From contig NZ_CP043494.1 in assembly GCF_044360475.1 (NCBI RefSeq), forward strand, positions 1,364,001 through 1,428,000: a stretch of DNA of 64,000 nucleotides, given 5' to 3'. The translations under genes and the position numbers were made by a program. A model generated the notes under the pieces. It searched no databases. It saw only the letters and a program-made list of their open reading frames with translations, and was not told the DNA's origin. Of this stretch, positions 18,233 to 26,203 are shown one piece after another (the stretch's first letter is position 1; every line of letters starts with the position of its first letter). This DNA comes from Archangium minus (GTDB lineage Bacteria > Myxococcota > Myxococcia > Myxococcales > Myxococcaceae).

Positions 18233-19183
18233 TCACGGGGGAAACAGTTGTATTTCCGGGAAGTTCACGCCGCGCACGGCGAGGATTCGCGTTCCTCCCG
18301 CCGCTCTCAATTCGAGAAGGAAGGGGCCCCGCGCCTGCTCCGAGGGGGCCTCCGCCTCCACGACCACTCGGTCCTGGGCTTGGGGGGCAAGCGGCCCAGG
18401 CTGCCACACGCGGAGCACCCGCAGCCGGACGCCCTCCGGGCCCACCAACCGCGCTTCTTCCGCCGTCCAGGCTTGGGGGCCAGTGTTCCTCACCCGTAGC
18501 TCCACGGCCACCCGCTTTCCCTGTTCTGCGCGGTAGCTCCAGGCTTGCCGCACCACGAAGGCTTCGCCGGGAGGCGGGGTGAGGTCCTCTGTAATGTCCC
18601 GCACCGAGAGCCCGTGGTTTTCACCCACCAGTCCGGAGACGAACAGGTTCATGAGGCCCTCGGGAGGCGTCCCCTCCGCCCGGGTGTGCGCCAGTTCCAC
18701 CTCGCACCGCTCGGCCCGCTCGCGCTCCCTCTGAACCGCCTGCTCGCTCGTCTCTCCTGCGTGGGGCCGACGGTACACCTCCACCTGCTGCTCGGCCTGG
18801 AGGGGGTGCACCACCAGCCGGAAGGTGGCCCCTTCAGGCGCCGCGCCATCCGCGAAGCGCACCGTCAGCAGCAATTCCCTGCCCGATGGCAGCGAGCCCG
18901 CGGGAAGGAGGGTGACCACTCCGACGGCCTCATCCACTGTCACCGAGAGGAAGTGCTCGCGCTCCTCCACTGCCACTCCGCCGCGTTGCAAGGGAGCGTG
19001 AAGCACGAAGGTGGTGGTGCGGTGGGGGCTGATGTGCACCGCATGGTTCTGCCCCATGCCTTCGGCTGTCAGCTCCAGGTGGCGCACGCCCATTCCGTTC
19101 CACTCCCCGGGCGCGGGCTGGCGGGGGGCGGGTGTTGCCGTGAGGAGTGCGAGCAGCAGGGTCGCGACGAGCGGTGCGGTCAT
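18233..19183 (-). CDS. DUF2381 family secreted protein
   Basis: 316 residues. ATG 19183 is fixed by GGAGG 8 bases upstream and by a signal peptide starting there (MTAPLVATLLLALLTATPAP). The body matches the DUF2381 (TIGR02268) family, a paralogous group largely confined to Myxococcus relatives: early VRHLELTAEG, mid VTVDEAVGVVTLLPAG, and an Arg/Glu-rich stretch QRERERAERCEVEL before a C-terminal beta domain. Members are often encoded beside a Ser/Thr kinase, as here, where the kinase gene ends 104 bases upstream on the same strand. A periplasmic role is inferred; the function is unknown. Confidence 0.82.
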   Translation of the reverse strand: MTAPLVATLLLALLTATPAPRQPAPGEWNGMGVRHLELTAEGMGQNHAVHISPHRTTTFVLHAPLQRGGVAVEEREHFLSVTVDEAVGVVTLLPAGSLPSGRELLLTVRFADGAAPEGATFRLVVHPLQAEQQVEVYRRPHAGETSEQAVQRERERAERCEVELAHTRAEGTPPEGLMNLFVSGLVGENHGLSVRDITEDLTPPPGEAFVVRQAWSYRAEQGKRVAVELRVRNTGPQAWTAEEARLVGPEGVRLRVLRVWQPGPLAPQAQDRVVVEAEAPSEQARGPFLLELRAAGGTRILAVRGVNFPEIQLFPP

Positions 19184-19287
19184 GGGGGGATAACCTCCGG
19201 AGTGACCCAGAGTAGCAAGGACCTCCGACGTAGGTTCCTCGCTTCCGCCCTCGTTTTCTGCTGCCCGCTCCGTTCGCCGCTCGTGCT

Positions 19288-21267
19288 CTACTCGAAGCGC
19301 TTCACTGGGAAGATGAACGCGCTGCCTCGGACGGTGGCGATGCCCTGTTCGCTCTCGACCCTCTTTCCTCCCCAACTCCTGGTTGATCCTCCACGCGTCA
19401 CCACCATGCAGACGGAGTACGTGTGACCGTTGGGCGTGTGGGCCCGGGTGAAGCGGCCAAACACCTCCTTCTCCCCGAAGAGGATCTCTCCGGAGAAGAG
19501 CGTGCCGAGCGGCAGCTTTCCCCAGTCCTCATCCAGGACCAGAGTCGCGGGACCCGGGCGCACGGTGGTGATCGGCTCGCTCCCGGGAATCGAGACGTGC
19601 CCGTAACGGTCACGGCCTATCTCCCCGAACTCCAACTCCTTCATGGTCTGCGCCGCGTCAGGAGGGCACTCCGCGGGGGCGGGCGTGGGGCGCACCTGGG
19701 CGGTGGTGGGCCCTGTGCATCCGGTGAGGAGGGCGGTGCAGGTCAAGAGCGCTCCCGCCTTGGTGGCCGGGGTGCTCGATTCCTTCTGGGACGTCTTCCG
19801 TGAGGGCTTCACGTGCGTGTCCTTGGCGGGCGTCGCACGGGCGACGGGCGCAGGGGTTGCCGCCTCTGGAGGCGCTGCGCCTCCGTCACCTTCCGGCTGC
19901 TTCCTCTCGGGCGCCACTTCCTGGCTGGGGGCGGGTCTCACCTCGAGCGTGGGAGGGGCGGAGGCCACCGGAGAGGTCGAGCGGCGAGCAAGCCCAAGGA
20001 CTGCCAGCCCCAGAACCAGCGCGAGGCCCGCGCTCGCCCACCACCGAGTGGTGTTGCGTGCTCGCGGTGGTGCGGAGACGGGGAGGGCTTCCGACTCGCT
20101 TGCGGGCGCGGCCACCGTGGGCGGTGCCGGCGTGGCGGGCTCCTCGGGTTGGGAGGTGGGCTCGCCGCGACGTGGGTGGCGCAGCTCGTACTCCTCCAGC
20201 CGCCGCCACCGAGCCTCCTCGTCCTCGTTCTCCAGCTCTGCCTCCGCCGCCGTGGTGGCGGTGTCCGGGCCCCAGGCCTCGCACAGCGGCACGTCCCACG
20301 TCGCGTCCGCTCGGGCCCGTGCTTCCTCCAGCGCTGCATCCACCGCTCGAGCGTCCGGGTAGCGCGCCTCGGGTGCCTTCTCCAGCAGGCGCAGGCACAC
20401 GTCCGCGAGCGTCTGCGGCACACGCGGGTTGCGCGCCTGGGGGGCCTCGGGTTGCTGGTGCAGGATGGCCTCTCCCAGCGCCCAGGCGTCCGCGTCCGCG
20501 TCGCCCGCCTCCCTCACCTGGAACGGGAAGGTGCCCGTCAGCAGCCAGTAGAGCAGCACTCCCAATGCCCACAGGTCATCCCGGGTGCTCGCCTCGTAGC
20601 GCTCGCCCTCGCGGCGGCGCCGCTTGAAGCGCTCTGCCTCCGGGCTGCGGTAGGGCGCGGTGCCCGGCAGCACGGGGCCCGTCACCTGGTGCGCGCCGGG
20701 GAAGGTGCCCACGCCGAAGTCCACCAGCACGGGCTGACCGTCCGCCTCGCGCACCACCACGTTGGCGCACTTGACGTCGCGGTGCACCACGCCGGCCCGG
20801 TGCACGGCCGCGAGTTGTTGCGCCAGCGCTCGCACCAGCTCCGCCACCTGCCTCGCTGACGGGTTGTGCCGCTTCGCCCACGCGTGCAGCGCCCGCCCCT
20901 GGACGTACTCCATGACGAGGTAGATGAAGCGCGGCGCCTTCTCCGGCCACTCACCGTGCCCTCGCACGAACACCCAGCCGATGCGCCGCAACCGCAGCAG
21001 CACCTCCAATTCCCGCCACGCCCAGGCCGCCGCGCGAGGCAGGTGGATGAACTTCACCGCGTACGCCTTCCCGCTCGGGCTCCTGGCCCGGTACACCGTG
21101 CCCTGGCTTCCGCCGCCCAGCCTCGCCTCCAGGTACAGCCCGCCCACTCGCGTCCCGGGCAGAGGCAATTGCGGCTCCAGGGGCTCGGTGACGGCCCGCC
21201 TCCACAGCATGCGCCGTTGTACTTTCAGCCATGTCCTCGCGGACGGCTCGGCCTCGACCCCGTTCAT
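19288..21267 (-). CDS. Transmembrane Ser/Thr kinase fused to a lipoprotein-like domain
   Basis: 659 residues. ATG 21267 has GGAGG 8 bases upstream. The kinase domain (about 45-320) is complete: GGGSQG, VK Lys 72, HRDVKCAN (162-169), DFG (183-185). A membrane helix lies at 409-427. After a Pro/Ala-rich linker comes KAGALLTCTALLTGC (503-517), which reads like a lipoprotein signal with lipobox LTGC, then a domain of about 140 residues (WGKLPLGTLFSGEILFGE, FGRFTRAHTPNG). I recall such a domain as a separate lipoprotein beside kinases in other myxobacteria, so a gene fusion is likely. Whether Cys 517 is processed is unknown. The DUF2381 gene follows. Confidence 0.88.
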   Translation of the reverse strand: MNGVEAEPSARTWLKVQRRMLWRRAVTEPLEPQLPLPGTRVGGLYLEARLGGGSQGTVYRARSPSGKAYAVKFIHLPRAAAWAWRELEVLLRLRRIGWVFVRGHGEWPEKAPRFIYLVMEYVQGRALHAWAKRHNPSARQVAELVRALAQQLAAVHRAGVVHRDVKCANVVVREADGQPVLVDFGVGTFPGAHQVTGPVLPGTAPYRSPEAERFKRRRREGERYEASTRDDLWALGVLLYWLLTGTFPFQVREAGDADADAWALGEAILHQQPEAPQARNPRVPQTLADVCLRLLEKAPEARYPDARAVDAALEEARARADATWDVPLCEAWGPDTATTAAEAELENEDEEARWRRLEEYELRHPRRGEPTSQPEEPATPAPPTVAAPASESEALPVSAPPRARNTTRWWASAGLALVLGLAVLGLARRSTSPVASAPPTLEVRPAPSQEVAPERKQPEGDGGAAPPEAATPAPVARATPAKDTHVKPSRKTSQKESSTPATKAGALLTCTALLTGCTGPTTAQVRPTPAPAECPPDAAQTMKELEFGEIGRDRYGHVSIPGSEPITTVRPGPATLVLDEDWGKLPLGTLFSGEILFGEKEVFGRFTRAHTPNGHTYSVCMVVTRGGSTRSWGGKRVESEQGIATVRGSAFIFPVKRFE

Positions 21268-21492
21268 GTGCTCAACCTCCGAGGTGAGGCAGGCTAACAT
21301 GACCCCCTGATGTAGCTTGTCGCCGCTGTTCGTCCCGTCAACCGTCTAGGGTGTGGACGCTCCTCTTTGACCCGGTGCGTCGGGAATCACTCGGGGATGG
21401 GTCAGGTTCCACGAGCACTCCAGGCGGCCAGGGCGATGTCGGCCGTGAGTACAGTTTCCACATTGGAGTGCGCTGCGAAAGGTGGAGACACA

Positions 21493-21789
21493 ATGTCATA
21501 CTCCATACATATCGACATGTCTTTGACCCCCCTGATGGAAGAGCTGCCTACTCACGTGCGGGCTTCCTTGCAGGAGCAGCTCCAGACCATCGCAGATGCC
21601 GCCGAGTATCTGCCGCCGCATGATCCCCTCTGGCGCGAAGTGGCCCAGCCGGACGGGGATGGTCTGCGGATGTATGTCGCCGGCTGCTGCGTCCGGTTCC
21701 ACCTGCTGCCCGACGACCGCCAAGTTCTCGTGGAGCAGATAGGCCGTGTGCGAATACGCCTGCCTGCTTCCCTGTCCTTGAGCCAGTGA
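21493..21789 (+). CDS. Small RelE/ParE-like protein, relative of 8992-9306
   Basis: 98 residues from ATG 21493, fixed by AGGTGGAG just upstream. It has the same plan as the protein at 8992-9306: MSYSIHI, helices (LPTHVRASLQEQLQTIADAAEYLP), a DPLWREVAQPDGDGLRMYV stretch (compare NPLWLKLGATD), then strands RFHLLPDDRQVLVEQIGRVR. No antitoxin-like gene is adjacent. A diverged RelE-type fold is the best guess; a harmless relative of unknown role is equally possible. A longer upstream reading (from 21367) is rejected because the extension is not conserved in the relative. Confidence 0.55.
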   Translation: MSYSIHIDMSLTPLMEELPTHVRASLQEQLQTIADAAEYLPPHDPLWREVAQPDGDGLRMYVAGCCVRFHLLPDDRQVLVEQIGRVRIRLPASLSLSQ

Positions 21790-21897
21790 GGCAAGGGTCT
21801 AGCCAGAACGCTTCAACTGCCTTCTGCATGACACCTGACCAGACGAGTCTCCCTGCCATTGCAACCAGGATGGATATAGTTCGCTCGGGTGGAGTGG

Positions 21898-21954
21898 GAC
21901 TCCGCCCTATGGGGTAGACTCTGCCCTATAGGGTGGACTCTGCCTGTTGGTTGG
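21898..21954. repeat. Three 19-base tandem repeats, candidate operator
   Basis: Copies at 21898-21916, 21917-21935 and 21936-21954 share GACTCYGCC. The first two carry CCCTATGGGG and the perfect palindrome CCCTATAGGG. The third is diverged. The array ends 27 bases before the start of the NarL-type regulator gene, so a binding site for that regulator or another protein is plausible. Confidence 0.55.
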
Positions 21955-21981
21955 GACCTGGGAAGGGCAAGGGAGAGTCAC

Positions 21982-22665
21982 ATGCAGGCGGGACAGCGGA
22001 TCCGGATTGGCATCCTGGAGGATCAGCAGCTCTTTCGTGAAAGCCTGGTTGCGCTTTTCGCGAACGCGGGCTTGGAGGTAACCGTCCAGAGCCCCGACGT
22101 GGAGGGGTTCCTGGCGCAGCTCCAGGACTCGGCTCTGGATGTGGCCGTGGTGGATCTACGGCTCGAGCGCCCGGATACCAAGGAAATGGACGACGGCCTG
22201 CGGCTGGTGACGCTGCTGAGGGAGCGGTATCCGCAAGTCCGCGTGCTCGTCCTCTCGGGCCAGCGGGAGCTCCCGCAGATGGAGCGCTGCTTCCAGGCCG
22301 GGGCCGCTGGCTTCGTCAGCAAGCTCAACGTGAGCTGCGCTGAGCTGGTGTCCGCCATCGAGCAGGTGGCCCGAGGCGAGTGGGTGGTTCCGTCGGAGCT
22401 CGTGAGCCCGGTGCAGGCCGCCCAGGAGGCGAGCGAGCGGGCCTCTCCGTTGGATCGGCTCACCCTGCGTGAGCGCGAGGTGCTGAGCCTGGTGGCGAGC
22501 GGGGCGGACAACCTGCAGATCTCCGCCCGGCTCGGCATCACCGAGCGCACGGTGAAGGCGCACGTCTCCAATCTCTATCGCAAGCTGGGGGTGCAGAACC
22601 GCGTGGAGATGGCGATGGTGGGGTACCAGTCCGGACTCTCCGGCGCTATGGACTCGCATCCCTAG
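21982..22665 (+). CDS. NarL/FixJ-type response regulator
   Basis: 227 residues. ATG 21982 has AAGGGAGAG just upstream. Receiver domain 6-130 with phospho-acceptor Asp 58 (VAVVDLR) and Lys 114 (FVSKLNV). LuxR-type HTH 155-218 (LTLREREVLSLVASG, ITERTVKAHVSNLYRKLGV). Such proteins bind DNA as phosphorylated dimers. The receiver contains a small extra loop after the acceptor Asp (ERPDTKEMDDGL). No kinase gene is directly adjacent, so its partner is unknown. The 19-base tandem repeats just upstream suggest autoregulation. Confidence 0.92.
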   Translation: MQAGQRIRIGILEDQQLFRESLVALFANAGLEVTVQSPDVEGFLAQLQDSALDVAVVDLRLERPDTKEMDDGLRLVTLLRERYPQVRVLVLSGQRELPQMERCFQAGAAGFVSKLNVSCAELVSAIEQVARGEWVVPSELVSPVQAAQEASERASPLDRLTLREREVLSLVASGADNLQISARLGITERTVKAHVSNLYRKLGVQNRVEMAMVGYQSGLSGAMDSHP

Positions 22666-22884
22666 AGGGATACGCCGCCTTGTACGGGCGGACGGTGTAC
22701 CGCGGCACACTGTTTCATCGGGTCGCGCGGACACATCCTGAGGATCGACACGCCTTCTCTCTCCGGGCGTGTCCGGTTCTCGGAGGGTGTCGCCTTCCCT
22801 CCGGCAGCTCCTTCGTGACCGTGTCTTCTCAGTGTCCCACGGGCTGGGGCAGGGCCGTCCCACTCTGCCCCAGTCTTGTTTTGC

Positions 22885-23277
22885 TCAGGAGGGCGCGCTG
22901 CGGCTCTGCTCGCGGAAGGCCGTGAGCTTCTGGATGAGCTCCGCGCCTTGGACACTCTTGGAGAGGTAGCCGTCCGCGCCGGAGGCCCGGGCCAGCGAGC
23001 GCAGCCGCGCCTCGTCCGAGGCCGAGTAGAGGATGAACTTCGTGTGCTGGGGTGCGTAGCGGCGGGCCAGGCTCACGACCTGGTCCCCCTTGAGCGCGGG
23101 GAAATTCACGTCCAGCAGCACCAGATCCGGCTCCACGTTGCGCACCAGGTTGGAAACACCCAGGGCGGAGCGGTGCGTCTGCACCTCGAAGTGCGGCGCC
23201 AGGGTGCGGCGGACGAGCTCCAGCAGATCCGGATCATCGTCCACCACGAGGACCAGGGCCTTGGGGGCATCAGCCAT
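22885..23277 (-). CDS. Stand-alone receiver (CheY-like response regulator)
   Basis: 130 residues, one receiver domain: DDD (13-15), phospho-acceptor Asp 56 (LVLLDVNFP), Lys 107 (GYLSKSVQG). Close relative of the receiver at 14375-14785. Its ATG (23277) overlaps the stop of the hybrid kinase gene by 8 bases (ATGGCTGA), so the two are translationally coupled, and this receiver is almost certainly a phosphorylation partner of that kinase. An in-frame GTG/ATG extension upstream would lie inside the kinase gene and is rejected. Confidence 0.92.
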   Translation of the reverse strand: MADAPKALVLVVDDDPDLLELVRRTLAPHFEVQTHRSALGVSNLVRNVEPDLVLLDVNFPALKGDQVVSLARRYAPQHTKFILYSASDEARLRSLARASGADGYLSKSVQGAELIQKLTAFREQSRSAPS

Positions 23278-26200
23278 TGCCACGCCCCAGGTGCTTGCGG
23301 ATGGTCTCGAGCAACGTCTCACGGTCCAACGGCTTGGTGAGGTAGGCGTCGCAGCCGGCGGCCGTGGCCTTCTCCTGGTACTCGCGTCCGGCGTGGGCGG
23401 TGACGGCGATGACCGGGATGTTGGCCGCGGCGGGGAGCTGGCGCAGGCGCCGGGTGGCCTCCCAGCCGTCCAGGCGGGGCAGGGACAGGTCCATCAGGAT
23501 GAGGTCCGGCACCTCGCGCGTGGCGCGCTCCACCCCCAGCTCTCCGTCCTCGGCCTCCAGCACCTCGAAGAGGCCTCCGAGGTAGCGGCGGACGATGTCG
23601 CGGTTCTGGGGGTTGTCCTCGACGTAGAGGATGCGTGGCAGGCGGCCGGCGCGCTGGGCGCTCTGCTTGAGCAGGATGCCCTTGGCCTGGCCGATGACGT
23701 CCTCCAGGGCATGGCCGCCCTTCTGGACGAAGCCGGCGAAGCCGTCGCGGAGCAGGGCCTGGTCCTCGGCGGAGAGCGTCTTGCCGGTGAGCACCACCAC
23801 CGGGACGTTGAGCTTCTCGGCGCGCAGGCGGCGCAGCACCTCGAAGCCGTCCAGGTTGGGCATCATCAGGTCCAACACCACCAGCGTGGGCGGGGAGACG
23901 CGCGCCTTGAGGAGGGCGTCCTCACCGCTGTGGGCCTCGTTGGTGGAGAAGCCCGCGCGGCGCAGGGAGCGGCTGACGAGCTCGCGGGTGGTGGCATCGT
24001 CATCCACCACCAGCACCTCGCCCGCGCCGGTGGCGGTGCCGATGCTGCGGCGCACCACCTCCACCAGGTGCTCGGGCTCAATGGGTTTGACGAGGTACTC
24101 ACACGCGCCCAGCGAGAAGCCGCGGGCCCGCTGCTCCTCCACGGAGATGATGATGACGGGGATGCGCGCCAGGTCCGGCTCGCTCTTGAGGGTGGACAGC
24201 ACGCTCCAGCCGTCCAGGCGCGGCAGGTGGATGTCCAGCACGATGGCGTGCGGGCGCAGCTCCCGCGCCTTCTTGAGCGCGTCCAGCCCATCCGTGGCCG
24301 TCACCACGGTGAAGCCCGCGGGCCCGAGCTGTCCGGACACCAGGTGCTGCACGAGCGGATCATCATCCACTACCAGCACGGTGCCGCCCTGCACGATGGG
24401 GGCGAGCGCCGCGCCCACGTCGTGCGGGGACACCGGCTTGTCCAGCTCGCGCGAGCCGCCCAGCGCATCGCCCTCGAGCACGCCGGCCAGCCGCACCGTG
24501 AAGGTGGTGCCGCGACCCAGGGTGCTCTGAACCTCCACCCCGCCGCCCAGCACCTTGCTCAGCTCCTTGACGATGGCGAGCCCCAGCCCGGTGCCACCCA
24601 CCTTGCGCGTGGAGGAGCCGTCCACCTGGCGGAACTTCTCGAAGATGACGCTGAGCTGCTCGGGGGGAATCCCGATGCCCGTGTCCTCGATGATGAAGAC
24701 GGCCTCGTTGCCCTCCGGGCGCACGGTGAGCGACACCTCGCCGGACTCGGTGAACTTGGCCGCGTTGGACAGCAGGTTGAGCAGGATTTGACGCAGCTTC
24801 AGCGCGTCCGTGCGCACGTACGTCGTGCGCTCGTGGATGTCCGTGCGCAGCTCGACGTCCTTGCCCTTGAGGTACTCCTTCACCGTGGCCAGGCACTCCT
24901 CGGCCAGCTCCTGCATGTCCACCCGCTCCACCACGATTTCCATCCGGCCCGCTTCAATCTTGGACAGGTCGAGGATGTCGTTGATGAGCGCGAGCAGCGT
25001 CTGCGCGTTCTTCTTCACCACGTTGAGGTCGCGCCGGCCGTGGGCGGTGAGCCGGCTGCCCTCCTCGCGCATCAGCAAGTCGCAGTAGCCGATGATGCCG
25101 TTGAGCGGGGTGCGGATTTCGTGGCTGAAGTTGGCCAGGAACTCGCTCTTGAGCCGGGCGGCGGCCTCGGCCTCGCGCGCGCGGTCCTCTTCGTTGCGCT
25201 TGGCGAGGGCCAGCTCCGTGGCCAGCCGGTCCAGGTCCTCGTTCTGCTGGCGGATGATCTCCATCTGCAGCGCCCGCTGCTGATAGCTGGCCAGCGTGCG
25301 CGCGGACACGGCGCGGCTCTTCTTGAGCTCCTCCAGGTTCTCCGCCAGGCGCTTGTTGGCCTCCTCCAGCTCGGCCTTGGACTTGCGCAGGGCCTCCTCG
25401 GCCTCCTTGCGCTCGGTGATGTCCTCGGTGATGCCCAGCACGTAGCGGGCCTCGCCGGCGTCATCCAGGAGCGGCAGCTTGCGCGTGGCGTAGATGCGGT
25501 CCACCCCACCCGTGCGCGCCACCTCCTCGAAGCGCTTGAGCTTCTTCGTCTGGAGGATCTCCGTGTCGATGGCCACGAAGGAGTCGGCCTGCTCCTGCGG
25601 GAAGTAGTCGTGGTCCAGCTTGCCGAGCAGCCACTCCTTGGTGACACCGAACGCGTCGGCGAACGTCTTGTTCACCACGCGCAGCCGGCGCTCCTCGGCG
25701 TCCTTGGCGAAGAGGACGAAGGGCAGGCTGTCGACGATGCGCTCCAGCAGCCAGCGCGAGCTTGCCTGCTGCTTCTCCGCCTCCTGGTGCTGGCGGCGCT
25801 CGATGATGCGCTTGAGCTCGCGGCGCACCACGGGCACGAGCGTGGCCAGCCGCTCCTGCTCCAGGTAGCTGCTGGCACCGGCCTCCTCCATGGCGGAGAT
25901 CATCTCTGCCTCGTCCCACTTCGCCGAGACCACGACGAAGGGCAGCGGGCGCGAGCGCTCGCGCAGCCACGGGGCCACCTCGCGGAAGCCCAGTCCCGGC
26001 AGCTCCGAGCCGCACACGACCAGGTCCCACGGCTTCTCCAGCGTCGCCCGGAGCTCGTCCTGGGTGGATACGCGCTCGGCGGACACCCGCAGGTCCGCGC
26101 GCTGCAGCGTCTCCAGCACGCGCGTGCTCTCCGCCTCACCGGCCACCAAAAGCAGTCGGGGCGTCTCGCTACCCGACACCGCAGGAGTCGGAGTACCCAT
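23270..26200 (-). CDS. Hybrid histidine kinase with three C-terminal receivers
   Basis: 976 residues, soluble. Order: degenerate receiver (14-125, phospho-Asp replaced by Gly 64 in VVCGSELPG); PAS (about 150-265); coiled coil (265-350); HisKA with FSHEIRTPL, His 360; ATPase with NLLSNAAKF (475-483), DTGIGIP (506-512) and GGTGLGLAI; then receivers at 606-720 (Asp 656), 728-842 (Asp 777) and 855-973 (Asp 904). No membrane helix is seen, so the signal is internal or comes from the FIST protein, whose gene ends 3 bases upstream. The output path must be the coupled receiver or the internal receivers, as no DNA-binding domain is present. Confidence 0.93.
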   Translation of the reverse strand: MGTPTPAVSGSETPRLLLVAGEAESTRVLETLQRADLRVSAERVSTQDELRATLEKPWDLVVCGSELPGLGFREVAPWLRERSRPLPFVVVSAKWDEAEMISAMEEAGASSYLEQERLATLVPVVRRELKRIIERRQHQEAEKQQASSRWLLERIVDSLPFVLFAKDAEERRLRVVNKTFADAFGVTKEWLLGKLDHDYFPQEQADSFVAIDTEILQTKKLKRFEEVARTGGVDRIYATRKLPLLDDAGEARYVLGITEDITERKEAEEALRKSKAELEEANKRLAENLEELKKSRAVSARTLASYQQRALQMEIIRQQNEDLDRLATELALAKRNEEDRAREAEAAARLKSEFLANFSHEIRTPLNGIIGYCDLLMREEGSRLTAHGRRDLNVVKKNAQTLLALINDILDLSKIEAGRMEIVVERVDMQELAEECLATVKEYLKGKDVELRTDIHERTTYVRTDALKLRQILLNLLSNAAKFTESGEVSLTVRPEGNEAVFIIEDTGIGIPPEQLSVIFEKFRQVDGSSTRKVGGTGLGLAIVKELSKVLGGGVEVQSTLGRGTTFTVRLAGVLEGDALGGSRELDKPVSPHDVGAALAPIVQGGTVLVVDDDPLVQHLVSGQLGPAGFTVVTATDGLDALKKARELRPHAIVLDIHLPRLDGWSVLSTLKSEPDLARIPVIIISVEEQRARGFSLGACEYLVKPIEPEHLVEVVRRSIGTATGAGEVLVVDDDATTRELVSRSLRRAGFSTNEAHSGEDALLKARVSPPTLVVLDLMMPNLDGFEVLRRLRAEKLNVPVVVLTGKTLSAEDQALLRDGFAGFVQKGGHALEDVIGQAKGILLKQSAQRAGRLPRILYVEDNPQNRDIVRRYLGGLFEVLEAEDGELGVERATREVPDLILMDLSLPRLDGWEATRRLRQLPAAANIPVIAVTAHAGREYQEKATAAGCDAYLTKPLDRETLLETIRKHLGRGNG

Positions 26201-26203
26201 CCG

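Noticed and set aside
19758..19812. Separate lipoprotein gene starting at the internal lipobox of the kinase fusion
   Set aside because: No ATG, GTG or TTG start with a ribosome-binding site precedes the signal-like segment and the frame is continuous with the kinase; reported as a fusion.
21898..21954. Possible CRISPR-like array
   Set aside because: The repeats are directly adjacent without spacers and only three copies exist; an operator is more likely.
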